This document shows positions 44,498-53,513 of a stretch of DNA of 64,000 bases, piece by piece. Location of the stretch: contig CBDAQZ010000003.1 of NCBI GenBank assembly GCA_965199335.1, positions 496,001-560,000 on the forward strand, written 5' to 3'. The stretch comes from CBDAQV01 sp965199335. GTDB taxonomy: Bacteria > Pseudomonadota > Alphaproteobacteria > CALMVH01. Every line of letters starts with the position of its first letter. Position 1 is the stretch's first letter. Below the pieces are notes generated by a model that did no database searches, was not told the origin of the DNA, and saw only the letters and a list, made by a program, of their open reading frames with translations. The position numbers and the translations under genes were made by a program.

Positions 44498-46531
44498 TCA
44501 GGTGTGACAGCCGTTCAGGCGGAAACTCAAATGCAGGCCAGAAATGAACTCGGCGTTGGTTACGCTTCGAATTGAGGCTTCCAGTGTCGTAGGATCGACA
44601 TAGTAAGGGCCAGATGGAAAACTCGTAGGCTGAGATTGCACCATTACGAATGGATCTTTATTGGCAGCAGGCGTAAGTGCGGCCGCCGCCGGCGTATCGA
44701 TGACCGGGTTAGTCGCCTCGTAGGCCAGCAATAACGGGTAACCGTAGACGCTGTCGTTGAACGTCGCGTCGCCGGGATAGGACGCATTGGCGAATATAAA
44801 AAGCGGGATGTTGTTAAAACCGGTCTTGCCGCCCTGGTTCAACACCTGGATGCAGGCGACCGACTGGGTAGGGACCACGATCGAACCCGTACTGGTGCCC
44901 GTGACCGTGGCCTCCTGCGCGCCGATCGTCGCCTGGCCCGAGTTGACGGATGATACCGTGCCGCTGATCCCGAGGCTCGAGCCACGGACCAAGATACCGT
45001 TGTTCATCTGGCCGTTCGCCGTCATCGTCGCAGTTGCACCGGAGGCAATGGCCACACTCGATCCGTCGACGGCCACCACGCCGCCGTCGAAACCGCTGAC
45101 ATTGCCCAGCGCCCGGATGTTTAGGACGCCGCTGACATTGAGTGTGCTGGCGCTGAGCTCTATGCCCGGGGCGCTGGCGAAGGTCTGCAAGGTCGATGTA
45201 CTGCCGACGTTGACGATGCTGGCCGCCAGGTTTATCGGGGGCGTCGTGTTGTTGCCGTTGCCTTCGGGGAAGTAATAGGTCGTCGCCGCGCCGGTGCTGT
45301 CGAAGCTGACGCGCATCAGGTTACCGCCTATGGTGGTATTGCTGTTGGAATAGGTTGCCGCAGTGCCGGTATCGTTCAGGAACTCCAATGATGAGTTCGC
45401 ACCATTTATTGTAGCACCCACGAGTGAACTGTCGGTCACCGTCATCGCTGTATTGTAGAGCGCGATGATACCTGCCGCCGCCCCGGTGATCTGATAGCTG
45501 CTATTGCGCAGCGTGAAGGGCTTGTAGGCGGTGATCACGGTGGTCGTAGTACTGGCGCTGGACTGCAGGACGGCAAGATTTTGGAACGTGGTATAGGATG
45601 TCAAGACCACAGGCGTTGGACTTGCCAACGTCAGGCTGGCCTGCGAGGTGCTATTGGGATCGGTCATGATGACCAGGCTGGTATTCTCGCCCTGCGCCAT
45701 GGTCCGCACCGTCTCGCCGTTCAGCGTGTTGGTGGTGCTGTAGCTGCCGCCGCCCTCGAGATAGATCGTCGTCAGGCGCGGCTGCAGCGCCTGCCAGAAG
45801 GCCAGCGCGTTATCCAGGGTGGTCAGGTTGTTGACGTCCTGGCCAGAATTGTTGCCGCTGGTCGTGGTGCCGACATAGAACTCCGTCCGGTCGCTCGACG
45901 CGATCACGCGCTGGTTGAAGGGAAAGCCGGCCGTGACGCCGCGCACCGAGCCGTTCGGCACGGACAGGCCGCCGTAGAGGTTGCTGCCGGTCGGCGAGGT
46001 GACCACCACCTTTGAGCAGTCGGGCACCGTCTGGCCCGGACCCAGGCTGGAAACGATGAAGGCGACATAACCCGAATCGTTGGCGACCGCGTTGGTCGTG
46101 GCATTGGTGATGACATACGGAATATTCTGGGTGATCGATGACGAATACACCGTCGTCGCATAGGTAGCGCCGCTGGGCGACTTGACGGTGGAAGCCGTAC
46201 CGCTGGAGGCGAGCGGATTGGCCGCGCCCGTCTGCGATACCGGGCAGTAAAGATAAGGCTGGCCCCACGGGGTGGAACTGACGACCCCCAGTGTCGCCGG
46301 CAACTGGGTATATCCGCCGGTCGGCGTAAGTCCGGCAGGCGCGAACAGGACGCCGTTGCTGTTGAGCGCCAGCAGGCTGGCGCGCAGGGCGGCGGTGGCC
46401 GTCTCCATGCGTACCTGGTTTTCCTGCAGCTGCGTCAGCTGCCGCGACGAGCTGGTGAAGGTCAGGAAGGCGTAGCCTGCGGAAGCCGCGAGCGCGATGG
46501 CGATCAACCCGTAGATTACAAGACTTACCAT
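44498..46531 (-). CDS. Large pilin-like surface protein with beta-rich passenger region
   Basis: The 677-residue protein opens with a hydrophobic helix (YGLIAIALAASAGYAFLTF) followed by an amphipathic helix (SRQLTQLQENQVRMETATAA), the layout of a type IV pilin N-terminus but without a basic leader or Glu5. The rest is Ser/Thr/Gly/Asn-rich, with short repeated strands (SASTLNVSGVLNIRALGNVS) that suggest a beta-helix. A few Cys lie at YLYCPVS, VPDCSKVV, ACIQVL and the C-terminal NGCHT. By position and size it could be a tip adhesin of the pilin-like cluster; that is an inference. Confidence 0.7.
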   Translation of the reverse strand: MVSLVIYGLIAIALAASAGYAFLTFTSSSRQLTQLQENQVRMETATAALRASLLALNSNGVLFAPAGLTPTGGYTQLPATLGVVSSTPWGQPYLYCPVSQTGAANPLASSGTASTVKSPSGATYATTVYSSSITQNIPYVITNATTNAVANDSGYVAFIVSSLGPGQTVPDCSKVVVTSPTGSNLYGGLSVPNGSVRGVTAGFPFNQRVIASSDRTEFYVGTTTSGNNSGQDVNNLTTLDNALAFWQALQPRLTTIYLEGGGSYSTTNTLNGETVRTMAQGENTSLVIMTDPNSTSQASLTLASPTPVVLTSYTTFQNLAVLQSSASTTTTVITAYKPFTLRNSSYQITGAAAGIIALYNTAMTVTDSSLVGATINGANSSLEFLNDTGTAATYSNSNTTIGGNLMRVSFDSTGAATTYYFPEGNGNNTTPPINLAASIVNVGSTSTLQTFASAPGIELSASTLNVSGVLNIRALGNVSGFDGGVVAVDGSSVAIASGATATMTANGQMNNGILVRGSSLGISGTVSSVNSGQATIGAQEATVTGTSTGSIVVPTQSVACIQVLNQGGKTGFNNIPLFIFANASYPGDATFNDSVYGYPLLLAYEATNPVIDTPAAAALTPAANKDPFVMVQSQPTSFPSGPYYVDPTTLEASIRSVTNAEFISGLHLSFRLNGCHT

Positions 46532-46604
46532 CTTCGTTCCTCCATCGGCGCCAGGGCCTATCTATTGTCTAGCCCAAATAACGCAAGCAATCGTTAAGTA
46601 TTTG

Positions 46605-46829
46605 TCACGGTTTCGATTTGGGCACCCGCGCACCCGGCTTGATAAAGGCGAAATGCTTGCGGATACGCGTCCCCGGATCGTACCAGGCAAGTCCAAGACC
46701 GATGACGCCGCCCGCGATCCACCATCCGCTATGCGCATAGATGCCGTAGCCCAGCGCGACGACGCCCAGCGCCCAGTCGAATATGCGCAGGTAGCGCTGC
46801 GAGCCTGTGAACATCGATCGAAACTGCAT
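46605..46829 (-). CDS. Small membrane protein in the pilin-like cluster
   Basis: The 74-residue protein has two transmembrane helices (FDWALGVVALGYGIYAH and WWIAGGVIGLGLAWYDP) and basic ends. AGGAG with 7 bases to the ATG supports it. No family is recognised. It sits between the third pilin-like gene (gap 27 bases) and the large pilin-like gene, so it belongs to that operon and may have an assembly role. Confidence 0.65.
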   Translation of the reverse strand: MQFRSMFTGSQRYLRIFDWALGVVALGYGIYAHSGWWIAGGVIGLGLAWYDPGTRIRKHFAFIKPGARVPKSKP

Positions 46830-46856
46830 CTGACCGCTCCTGGAACATCGTTGACG

Positions 46857-47483
46857 CTACTGCAGCAGATACTCCGCCACATAGTCGCCGGTTGTAAGAT
46901 CGCCATTGGGCACCGTCGCGCCGCCCAGGCCGGACGCGACAGTGCCGGTCAGGATGGCGCAGCCGAAGGTCGAATTGCCCAGCACGAATATCGCACCCTG
47001 GCCGGCGGATGAAATTGTGGTCGGCTGCTGGCCGGTAGCGGATTTCTGGATGCGCAGGCAGGCTACGGCGTTCTTGTCCGATGCGCCGGCAACCGCCGCC
47101 GACGCAGGCCTGCCGACATCGAAATAGGCGAAATAATGCGTCTTCGAGATGCCGCCGACTGTCGCCGTGGCGGAGGCGATGAAGACGGGATAGGGGGCAA
47201 CCCCGCCCAGACCCGCCGGTACGATCGGTATCTGCTGCAGGTACCCCCCCACGGCAACGTCGTTGCTGTTGAGCAGGCTGCTGGTGCTGCTGGGTTCGGC
47301 GTTGGCGTTGTCGCCCAGATAGGCGTTCCACGATGCAGCGATCTGCGCGCCCTCGTTGATCACCGACGCGGCATTGGCATTTGCCTGGTTGGTTATATAG
47401 GCCGATCCACCGTAATACGCTCCCATCAGGGAGGCGATCGCGACAAGCGCGATGGCGATAACGGTGATGATAAGGTTGGCCAT
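46857..47483 (-). CDS. Pilin-like protein, third paralogue
   Basis: The 208-residue protein shares the N-terminus MANLIITVIAIALVAIASLM and GAYYGGSA with the two genes upstream, then diverges. Two Cys (AVACLRIQKSA, STFGCAILTG) fall in the same places as in its paralogues, and all three end E-Y-x-LQ. The protein has the helix-then-globular design of pilins but no prepilin leader, so it could be processed differently or be membrane-anchored. Its first ~80 coding bases are nearly identical at DNA level to those of the 48148 gene. Confidence 0.75.
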   Translation of the reverse strand: MANLIITVIAIALVAIASLMGAYYGGSAYITNQANANAASVINEGAQIAASWNAYLGDNANAEPSSTSSLLNSNDVAVGGYLQQIPIVPAGLGGVAPYPVFIASATATVGGISKTHYFAYFDVGRPASAAVAGASDKNAVACLRIQKSATGQQPTTISSAGQGAIFVLGNSTFGCAILTGTVASGLGGATVPNGDLTTGDYVAEYLLQ

Positions 47484-47545
47484 TGTTCAGTCCCTGGGGA
47501 TAAGGCCGCCGGAAGCAGCCGATCGCTCCTTATTCGTGGTTGTAA

Positions 47546-48148
47546 CTACTGAAGCTTGTATTCCATTACATAATGGTTGGCGGCAATTGCTGTCCCCCCG
47601 ACCGTCGGCGCCGAGACGCCGGCGGCGACATAGGCGCAACCGAACGTGCCGTTGCCGGACGTGGACGTGTTGTAGATGGTACCCAGCGTACCGGTGCCCA
47701 TCGTGCCGTTGCCGGTCGTGCCGGTGCCGCCGACTGCCGTCTTGATGATGCGGTCGCAAGCGGACGAGTTGTTATCCGCCGACGTGCCCGGCGATGTCGC
47801 GCCGCCGGCGCCCATGTCGGCATAGGCGAAGTAGTGGCCGTTGGCGTTCAGCGTCACAGCCATCGACTTGGACACGGCGTTGCCGGGACCTGCCGGCGTC
47901 GTCGGGATCTGCGCCAGGTAGTTGTTCACCACCAGCACCGACAAAGCGCCCGCCGCAGGCGGCGTGTTAAGATTGTCGCTGAGATACGCGTTCCAGGCGC
48001 CGGAAAGCTGCTGTCCCTGGTTGAGGACGGTCGAGGCGTTCGCCGCCGACTGGTTGTTCAGGAATGCCGAGCCACCGTAATACGCTCCCATCAGGGAGGC
48101 GATCGCGACAAGCGCGATAGCGATAACGGTGATGATAAGGTTTGCCAT
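47546..48148 (-). CDS. Pilin-like protein, second paralogue
   Basis: The 200-residue protein starts with a 25-residue hydrophobic helix (IITVIAIALVAIASLMGAYY), then a Gln/Asn/Ala-rich helix, and a Gly/Thr-rich globular part (GGTGTTGNGTMGTGTLGT) with one Cys pair (ACDRIIKT, FGCAYVAAG). The pattern matches pilin architecture, but the type IV leader and Glu5 are missing. About 533 bases (47604-48136) are identical to the next paralogue, while the last 20 codons differ even at synonymous sites. Confidence 0.78.
   Translation of the reverse strand: MANLIITVIAIALVAIASLMGAYYGGSAFLNNQSAANASTVLNQGQQLSGAWNAYLSDNLNTPPAAGALSVLVVNNYLAQIPTTPAGPGNAVSKSMAVTLNANGHYFAYADMGAGGATSPGTSADNNSSACDRIIKTAVGGTGTTGNGTMGTGTLGTIYNTSTSGNGTFGCAYVAAGVSAPTVGGTAIAANHYVMEYKLQ
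47604..48136. repeat. Near-perfect tandem repeat, copy 1 (pilin-like gene body)
   Basis: This stretch matches 48301-48833 without any difference I could find, at an offset of 697 bases. Sequence on both sides of the block diverges, including synonymous changes, which suggests gene conversion more than a single recent duplication. Confidence 0.85.
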
Positions 48149-48192
48149 TGTTAGCCCTTAGAGAATCCGGGAATGATAACCGGTGACTAAGA

Positions 48193-48236
48193 AAAAAGAA
48201 AAAAGGGGCGTAGGCCTTTCGGCGAACGCCCCCTTT
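48193..48236 (-). terminator. Intrinsic terminator after the first pilin-like gene
   Basis: On the minus strand GGGGGCGT pairs with ACGCCCC (through GCCGAAAGGC) and is followed by TTTTTTCTTTTTT. It begins 7 bases after the stop at 48243 and precedes the second pilin-like gene, so part of the transcripts would end here, giving a surplus of the first pilin-like protein. Confidence 0.88.
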
Positions 48237-48242
48237 ATCGAA

Positions 48243-48845
48243 CTACTGTAGCAGATATTCCATCACGTAGTGGTTGGCGGGGATAGCCGTGCCACCGATG
48301 GTCGGCGCCGAGACGCCGGCGGCGACATAGGCGCAACCGAACGTGCCGTTGCCGGACGTGGACGTGTTGTAGATGGTACCCAGCGTACCGGTGCCCATCG
48401 TGCCGTTGCCGGTCGTGCCGGTGCCGCCGACTGCCGTCTTGATGATGCGGTCGCAAGCGGACGAGTTGTTATCCGCCGACGTGCCCGGCGATGTCGCGCC
48501 GCCGGCGCCCATGTCGGCATAGGCGAAGTAGTGGCCGTTGGCGTTCAGCGTCACAGCCATCGACTTGGACACGGCGTTGCCGGGACCTGCCGGCGTCGTC
48601 GGGATCTGCGCCAGGTAGTTGTTCACCACCAGCACCGACAAAGCGCCCGCCGCAGGCGGCGTGTTAAGATTGTCGCTGAGATACGCGTTCCAGGCGCCGG
48701 AAAGCTGCTGTCCCTGGTTGAGGACGGTCGAGGCGTTCGCCGCCGACTGGTTGTTCAGGAATGCCGAGCCACCGTAATACGCTCCCATCAGGGAGGCGAT
48801 CGCGACAAGCGCGATAGCGATAACGGTGATGATTAAGTTTGCCAT
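48243..48845 (-). CDS. Pilin-like protein, first paralogue
   Basis: The 200-residue protein is identical to the second paralogue except near the C-terminus (TIGGTAIPANHYVMEYLLQ against TVGGTAIAANHYVMEYKLQ). It keeps the N-terminal hydrophobic helix and two Cys. AAGGAG 9 bases before the ATG is the strongest ribosome-binding site in the cluster, and a strong terminator follows, so it is likely the most abundant product, that is, the major subunit. Leader processing by a prepilin peptidase is not apparent. Confidence 0.8.
   Translation of the reverse strand: MANLIITVIAIALVAIASLMGAYYGGSAFLNNQSAANASTVLNQGQQLSGAWNAYLSDNLNTPPAAGALSVLVVNNYLAQIPTTPAGPGNAVSKSMAVTLNANGHYFAYADMGAGGATSPGTSADNNSSACDRIIKTAVGGTGTTGNGTMGTGTLGTIYNTSTSGNGTFGCAYVAAGVSAPTIGGTAIPANHYVMEYLLQ
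48301..48833. repeat. Near-perfect tandem repeat, copy 2 (pilin-like gene body)
   Basis: Partner of 47604-48136; see there for the comparison. Recombination between the copies would delete or duplicate a 697-base unit holding one gene and the terminator. Confidence 0.85.
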
Positions 48846-48884
48846 GGTTCTACTGCTCCTTCAGGGGTGATTTGGATATTCAGG

Positions 48885-49295
48885 TCAGGTTGGTGACTTG
48901 ACAGGTTGAAGTTCGAATTGTTCGCCGCCCTTCGGACCGCAGCCTTCCCCCATGCAGAAGCGGGTGGCTTCCCACCCCTGACACGAAAGAAATGCGATCG
49001 AAGCTTGTCCGAGCTTGTAAGCGGCATCGTCGAGGCCGCTCATCTCAGCTGATAGCGTATTGCCGTTAATAGTAACCTTATAACCGAGGCCGGTCAGGCG
49101 GTTCTTGCATTCGGTGGCCTGGGCGACGGCCTGATCGGCAGCCTCGGCCTGGCGGCTGGTGATCGAGCTTGCGACCAGATAGGCGCCGCCCATCTCCAGA
49201 AGCCCGAGCAGGAAGAAGACGCCCCCCAGCAATTTCAGCTGCTGCCGGCTGAGGGCAAAGTCACTGGTGTGTTCTACGATACCCGGTATTTTCAC
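48885..49295 (-). CDS. Single-span membrane protein at the head of the pilin-like cluster
   Basis: The 136-residue protein has a short cytoplasmic tail (KIPGIVEHTSDFALSRQQLK), one transmembrane helix (LLGGVFFLLGLLEMGGAYLV), a coiled-coil-like stretch (ASSITSRQAEAADQAVAQAT) and a C-terminal part with Cys pairs (ECKNRL, LSCQGW, RFCMGEGCGPK). The layout recalls minor pilus assembly or alignment proteins, but no family is recognised. GTG at 49295, five bases after AGG, is preferred to TTG 49313. The 5' gap contains a plausible promoter region. Confidence 0.6.
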   Translation of the reverse strand: MKIPGIVEHTSDFALSRQQLKLLGGVFFLLGLLEMGGAYLVASSITSRQAEAADQAVAQATECKNRLTGLGYKVTINGNTLSAEMSGLDDAAYKLGQASIAFLSCQGWEATRFCMGEGCGPKGGEQFELQPVKSPT

Positions 49296-49441
49296 ATCAT
49301 CCTCATGGCGCAATGCGCCGGTGACTTACTGGTTGGAAGAGTACAATCTCCTGCCCAATAAAGCGACGAAAGTTGTGTGAACTTTTTCTGACAGCCCCTT
49401 AAGGGCAGGTTAACCAAACTTGCCACTTACGCACGAATACT

Positions 49442-50293
49442 TCATAGCGAAGTACTGGATTTGCGTGCGTCTTCCTCGCTGGCGGGGCGGGTGATGCCAA
49501 GTTGTGACAGCATCATCATTTCGTAGATCGATGCCCGGCCCTGACCCCATTCGTCGGCCGCATCCATCGCGCTCGAAGCGCCCGTGGACGGTGCGAACGA
49601 ACTGAAATTGCCGGCACTGGCATAGGCCGCAGATGCGGAGGCGGCAGCCGTCTGGGAAACATTCGCCGAAGCGCCGCCGAAGCGCGCGGCGAAGCGATTG
49701 TAGACTTCGCCCAGCGAGCGCGCGCTGCCGTCGGCGTGATAGAATACCGGCTCGTTCGCGTCGGCTGCCGCGGGCACAACCCCTGCCGCCGGCTGCGCTG
49801 GATTGCGGCGCATCGCGCTGAGGAACTTGGCTGCGCCGCCCGCGCCGAGGAAATGAGCGAGATACAATTCGGTCGGTCCGATACTACCGATCCCGGCGGC
49901 GGCAAGCGCGCTCTGATTGTCCTTGGTGAAAGAGGCCGCCATCTCGGCAGCCACGGTCGGATCGTCCTTCATCGCCATGATCTCGCGCCGCATGGCGGGA
50001 TCGGATACCGAGGCGTGCCCGCTGGAATCGATGGTGATGGCCGACGCATCGCGGCCCAGCCCGTATTCCGCGCCGTGCTGCGACATTTCCGTCAGCCAAG
50101 TCTGGTCGATGAACTGATAAAGGCCCGAGGCGCTGGACGTGGTGGCCTGCGCGGTTGGGTTCAGGCTGCTTTCGGTCGCCGCCTTTTGCAGCAGATAGGT
50201 AAAATCGACCCCGCTCTTGGCGCTGGCCTGGCGGATGGCGCTGACCACCGTGGCATTTTCCGGCGCTGCGGCAAGGCTGGCAAGGTTTTGCAT
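49442..50293 (-). CDS. Lytic transglycosylase-like (SLT fold) protein
   Basis: The 283-residue protein has an SLT-like core: AIRQASAKSGVDFTYLLQKA, catalytic Glu41 in ATESSLNPTAQ, then ASGLYQFIDQTWLT and LYLAHFLGAGGAAKF. Such enzymes open the peptidoglycan mesh for secretion, flagella or pili. No signal peptide is seen at this start, a trait shared with flagellum-type muramidases exported by other routes. The C-terminal ~110 residues are Ala/Ser-rich. Its place just upstream of the pilin-like cluster suggests it helps that apparatus cross the wall. ATG 50293 follows GGGA by 6 bases. Confidence 0.75.
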   Translation of the reverse strand: MQNLASLAAAPENATVVSAIRQASAKSGVDFTYLLQKAATESSLNPTAQATTSSASGLYQFIDQTWLTEMSQHGAEYGLGRDASAITIDSSGHASVSDPAMRREIMAMKDDPTVAAEMAASFTKDNQSALAAAGIGSIGPTELYLAHFLGAGGAAKFLSAMRRNPAQPAAGVVPAAADANEPVFYHADGSARSLGEVYNRFAARFGGASANVSQTAAASASAAYASAGNFSSFAPSTGASSAMDAADEWGQGRASIYEMMMLSQLGITRPASEEDARKSSTSL

Positions 50294-50396
50294 CGATATT
50301 CCCAATCCCGTAACTGTCCGGGACTATCTATGCAAAGATGATGCCAGTTGTGGTTTCGGCTTGTTTCCCCTCTCCCGGCGGGAAGGGAAATGCAAT

Positions 50397-52322
50397 TCAC
50401 CGGCTGACCAGATGCAGCTTGGGCCGTTCGTTTTCCGGCTTGTGCTTCAGGTGGTTCAGCAGGATTTCGTGCACCAGCAGCGCCGTCTCGCCGGTGCCGA
50501 GCAGGAAGTAGCGGAAGGCCTGGGTAATCGGCGAGTGACGTGTCAGGCGCAGGAAGACGGCGCGCGCCTTCACCACGATCGCCAGATAGGCGATGGTGTT
50601 GGCGACGACCGTCGCCTCACTGACCTCGATGCGGTAGTCGTCGCCAACGCGCACCACCTTGATCACCGGTTCCTCGTAGAACTCGCTGCGATTGTCCAGC
50701 AGGCCGACATGGACCAGCGCCAGCGGCCCCTCGACCTTGAAATTGGCCATGATCCAGTCGCGCTCGGCGTCGTAGCGGCGGGGCGAGGGTTCCTTCACCG
50801 GCACGACGTTGACGCGCTTGGTGATCAGTTCGTCCCATAGCCGGGCTGAGTTCGCGTCGCAGAAATTGAGCCGGCGCACGCGCAGTTCGCCCTGGCGCAG
50901 ATAGCGGCTGACGATGCTGACCGTGATCAGCGTCAGGATGAAGATCGAGCCGATGATGATGCCGTCGGGCCGCTCGCGCACGTTCTGCACCAGCGCGTAG
51001 GCGAACACGCCGGCGACGCCCCAGCAGAACAGCGAGCCCCAGTTGATGCCGGTGCTGAGCGTGGTGTAGGAGCGCGGTTTCGCGCGTTCCTCGCGGAAAA
51101 GGGAGATCGCGGCGGCGATTGCGGCGGACAGGATGATGACGAGGACGCCGGTGGCATAGGCGCCGCTCTGGCGGTCGACATCGGCATCGAAGACGAAGGT
51201 CACGATCAGGTCGATCACGAACAGCACCAGCACCAGCGGCCGGCCATAGGCGGTCCAGCGCGGCGCCATGCCGAGGCGCGGCAGGTAGCGGGGAATGAGG
51301 TTCAGCAGCCCCGCCATGGCGGACGCGCCGGCGAACCACAATATGGCGATGGTGGAGATATCGTAGGCCGAGCCGAACGCGTTGCCGAAATAGCGATAGG
51401 CCAGGAAGGCCAGGGCACGGCCGTTGGCCTGCCCGCCTTCTTTATAGTCGGTTTCGGAGATCAGCATGGTGGTCGTGACGCTGGACAGCATCAGGAACAC
51501 GCACATGATGACAGCGGCGGTGATCAGCAGCTTGACCGTGTTCTTGATCCGCTTGACCGGCGGACGGCCCTCGCCCGGGTCGCCGCGGATCAGCGGCATG
51601 ACCGATACGCCAGTCTCGAACCCGCTGAGGCCCAACGCGAGGCTGGGGAAGATGATCGCGGCGGCCATCAGTATATGCGAGAAATCGCCCGTCCCCGCCA
51701 GATTTAGGCGCCAGTTGTGCATCAGGGACGGATCGGCGGCGACCACCAGCGCGCATTTCACCAGCAGCACGGTGTTGATCAGCAGATAGGGGACGGCGAC
51801 CGCCGAGGCCAGGATGATCGCCTCGCGGAAACCGGCGATGAACACGGCGGCCAGCAGGGCCAGCAGCACCACCGTTATCAGCATGGCGTGATCGCCCAGC
51901 AGCGGGTGCATATAGGGATTTTCGGTGGCGTGGCGGGCTGCGTCGGCAGCGGACAGCGTCATGGTGATGACGAAATCGGTCGCGGCAAAGCCCAGCAGCA
52001 CCAGCACCAGCAGCTTGCCCCACCAGCCGCCCAGCAGGTTTTCCAGCAGCGCGATCGACCCCTGCCCGGCATAGGACCGCCGCGCAACCAGGATATAGAT
52101 GGGCACCGCGCCGAAAATGGTCACCAGCGACAGCACGGCGGTGGCGACCGGGGCCAGCGTTCCCGCCGCCAGCAAGGCGATGCCCGCTTGATAGGCAAGA
52201 GTCGAGAAGTAATCGACGCCGGTCAGCCAGATCACGATCCACCATGGGTGCGTTTCGTGCTTGGCGGCCGGTCTCGTCAGCTCACCGCCGCGCCGGAACC
52301 AGAGCTGGACGGGCTGCCACAT
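50397..52322 (-). CDS. APC-superfamily permease (KimA/amino-acid transporter-like)
   Basis: The 641-residue protein has 12 transmembrane helices in its first ~440 residues, beginning WWIVIWLTGVDYFSTLAYQA and including the helix-1 break typical of APC transporters, and a ~170-residue cytoplasmic C-terminal domain (RRLNFCDANSARLWDELI…). The length and the GVDYFSTLAYQ start recall KimA-type potassium or large amino-acid permeases; the ion or solute is not determined. It begins 10 bases after the mreB stop with no ribosome-binding site visible, which suggests co-transcription with mreB. Confidence 0.75.
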   Translation of the reverse strand: MWQPVQLWFRRGGELTRPAAKHETHPWWIVIWLTGVDYFSTLAYQAGIALLAAGTLAPVATAVLSLVTIFGAVPIYILVARRSYAGQGSIALLENLLGGWWGKLLVLVLLGFAATDFVITMTLSAADAARHATENPYMHPLLGDHAMLITVVLLALLAAVFIAGFREAIILASAVAVPYLLINTVLLVKCALVVAADPSLMHNWRLNLAGTGDFSHILMAAAIIFPSLALGLSGFETGVSVMPLIRGDPGEGRPPVKRIKNTVKLLITAAVIMCVFLMLSSVTTTMLISETDYKEGGQANGRALAFLAYRYFGNAFGSAYDISTIAILWFAGASAMAGLLNLIPRYLPRLGMAPRWTAYGRPLVLVLFVIDLIVTFVFDADVDRQSGAYATGVLVIILSAAIAAAISLFREERAKPRSYTTLSTGINWGSLFCWGVAGVFAYALVQNVRERPDGIIIGSIFILTLITVSIVSRYLRQGELRVRRLNFCDANSARLWDELITKRVNVVPVKEPSPRRYDAERDWIMANFKVEGPLALVHVGLLDNRSEFYEEPVIKVVRVGDDYRIEVSEATVVANTIAYLAIVVKARAVFLRLTRHSPITQAFRYFLLGTGETALLVHEILLNHLKHKPENERPKLHLVSR

Positions 52323-52331
52323 CGTTTCTGT

Positions 52332-53369
<1,038 letters not shown>

Positions 53370-53463
53370 GGGGGCGCGCCGTCAGCGTTTGAGCTAATGT
53401 CTGGGGAGACACGATCTCTAAAGCAAGGGAGCCTCGGGCTCAAGGGTGTTTCGCCCCGATCAG

Positions 53464-53497
53464 AAAAGGGCGGAGAGTTTCCCCTCCGCCCCTTTTC
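53464..53497 (-). terminator. Intrinsic terminator after the DUF892 gene
   Basis: On the minus strand GGGCGGAG (preceded by AAAAG) pairs with CTCCGCCC around an 8-base loop, then TTTTC. It lies 17 bases after the stop at 53514 and separates this gene from mreB. Confidence 0.75.
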
Positions 53498-53513
53498 GTC
53501 ATAGCCGACAGGC

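Noticed and set aside
47546..48845. Tandem pilin-like copies as an insertion sequence
   Set aside because: No transposase, no terminal inverted repeats; the identical block is confined to coding sequence.
49380..49440. Sigma-54 promoter (TGGCAAG...) before the pilin-like cluster
   Set aside because: The GC dinucleotide at -12 is missing; the match is only to the -24 half.
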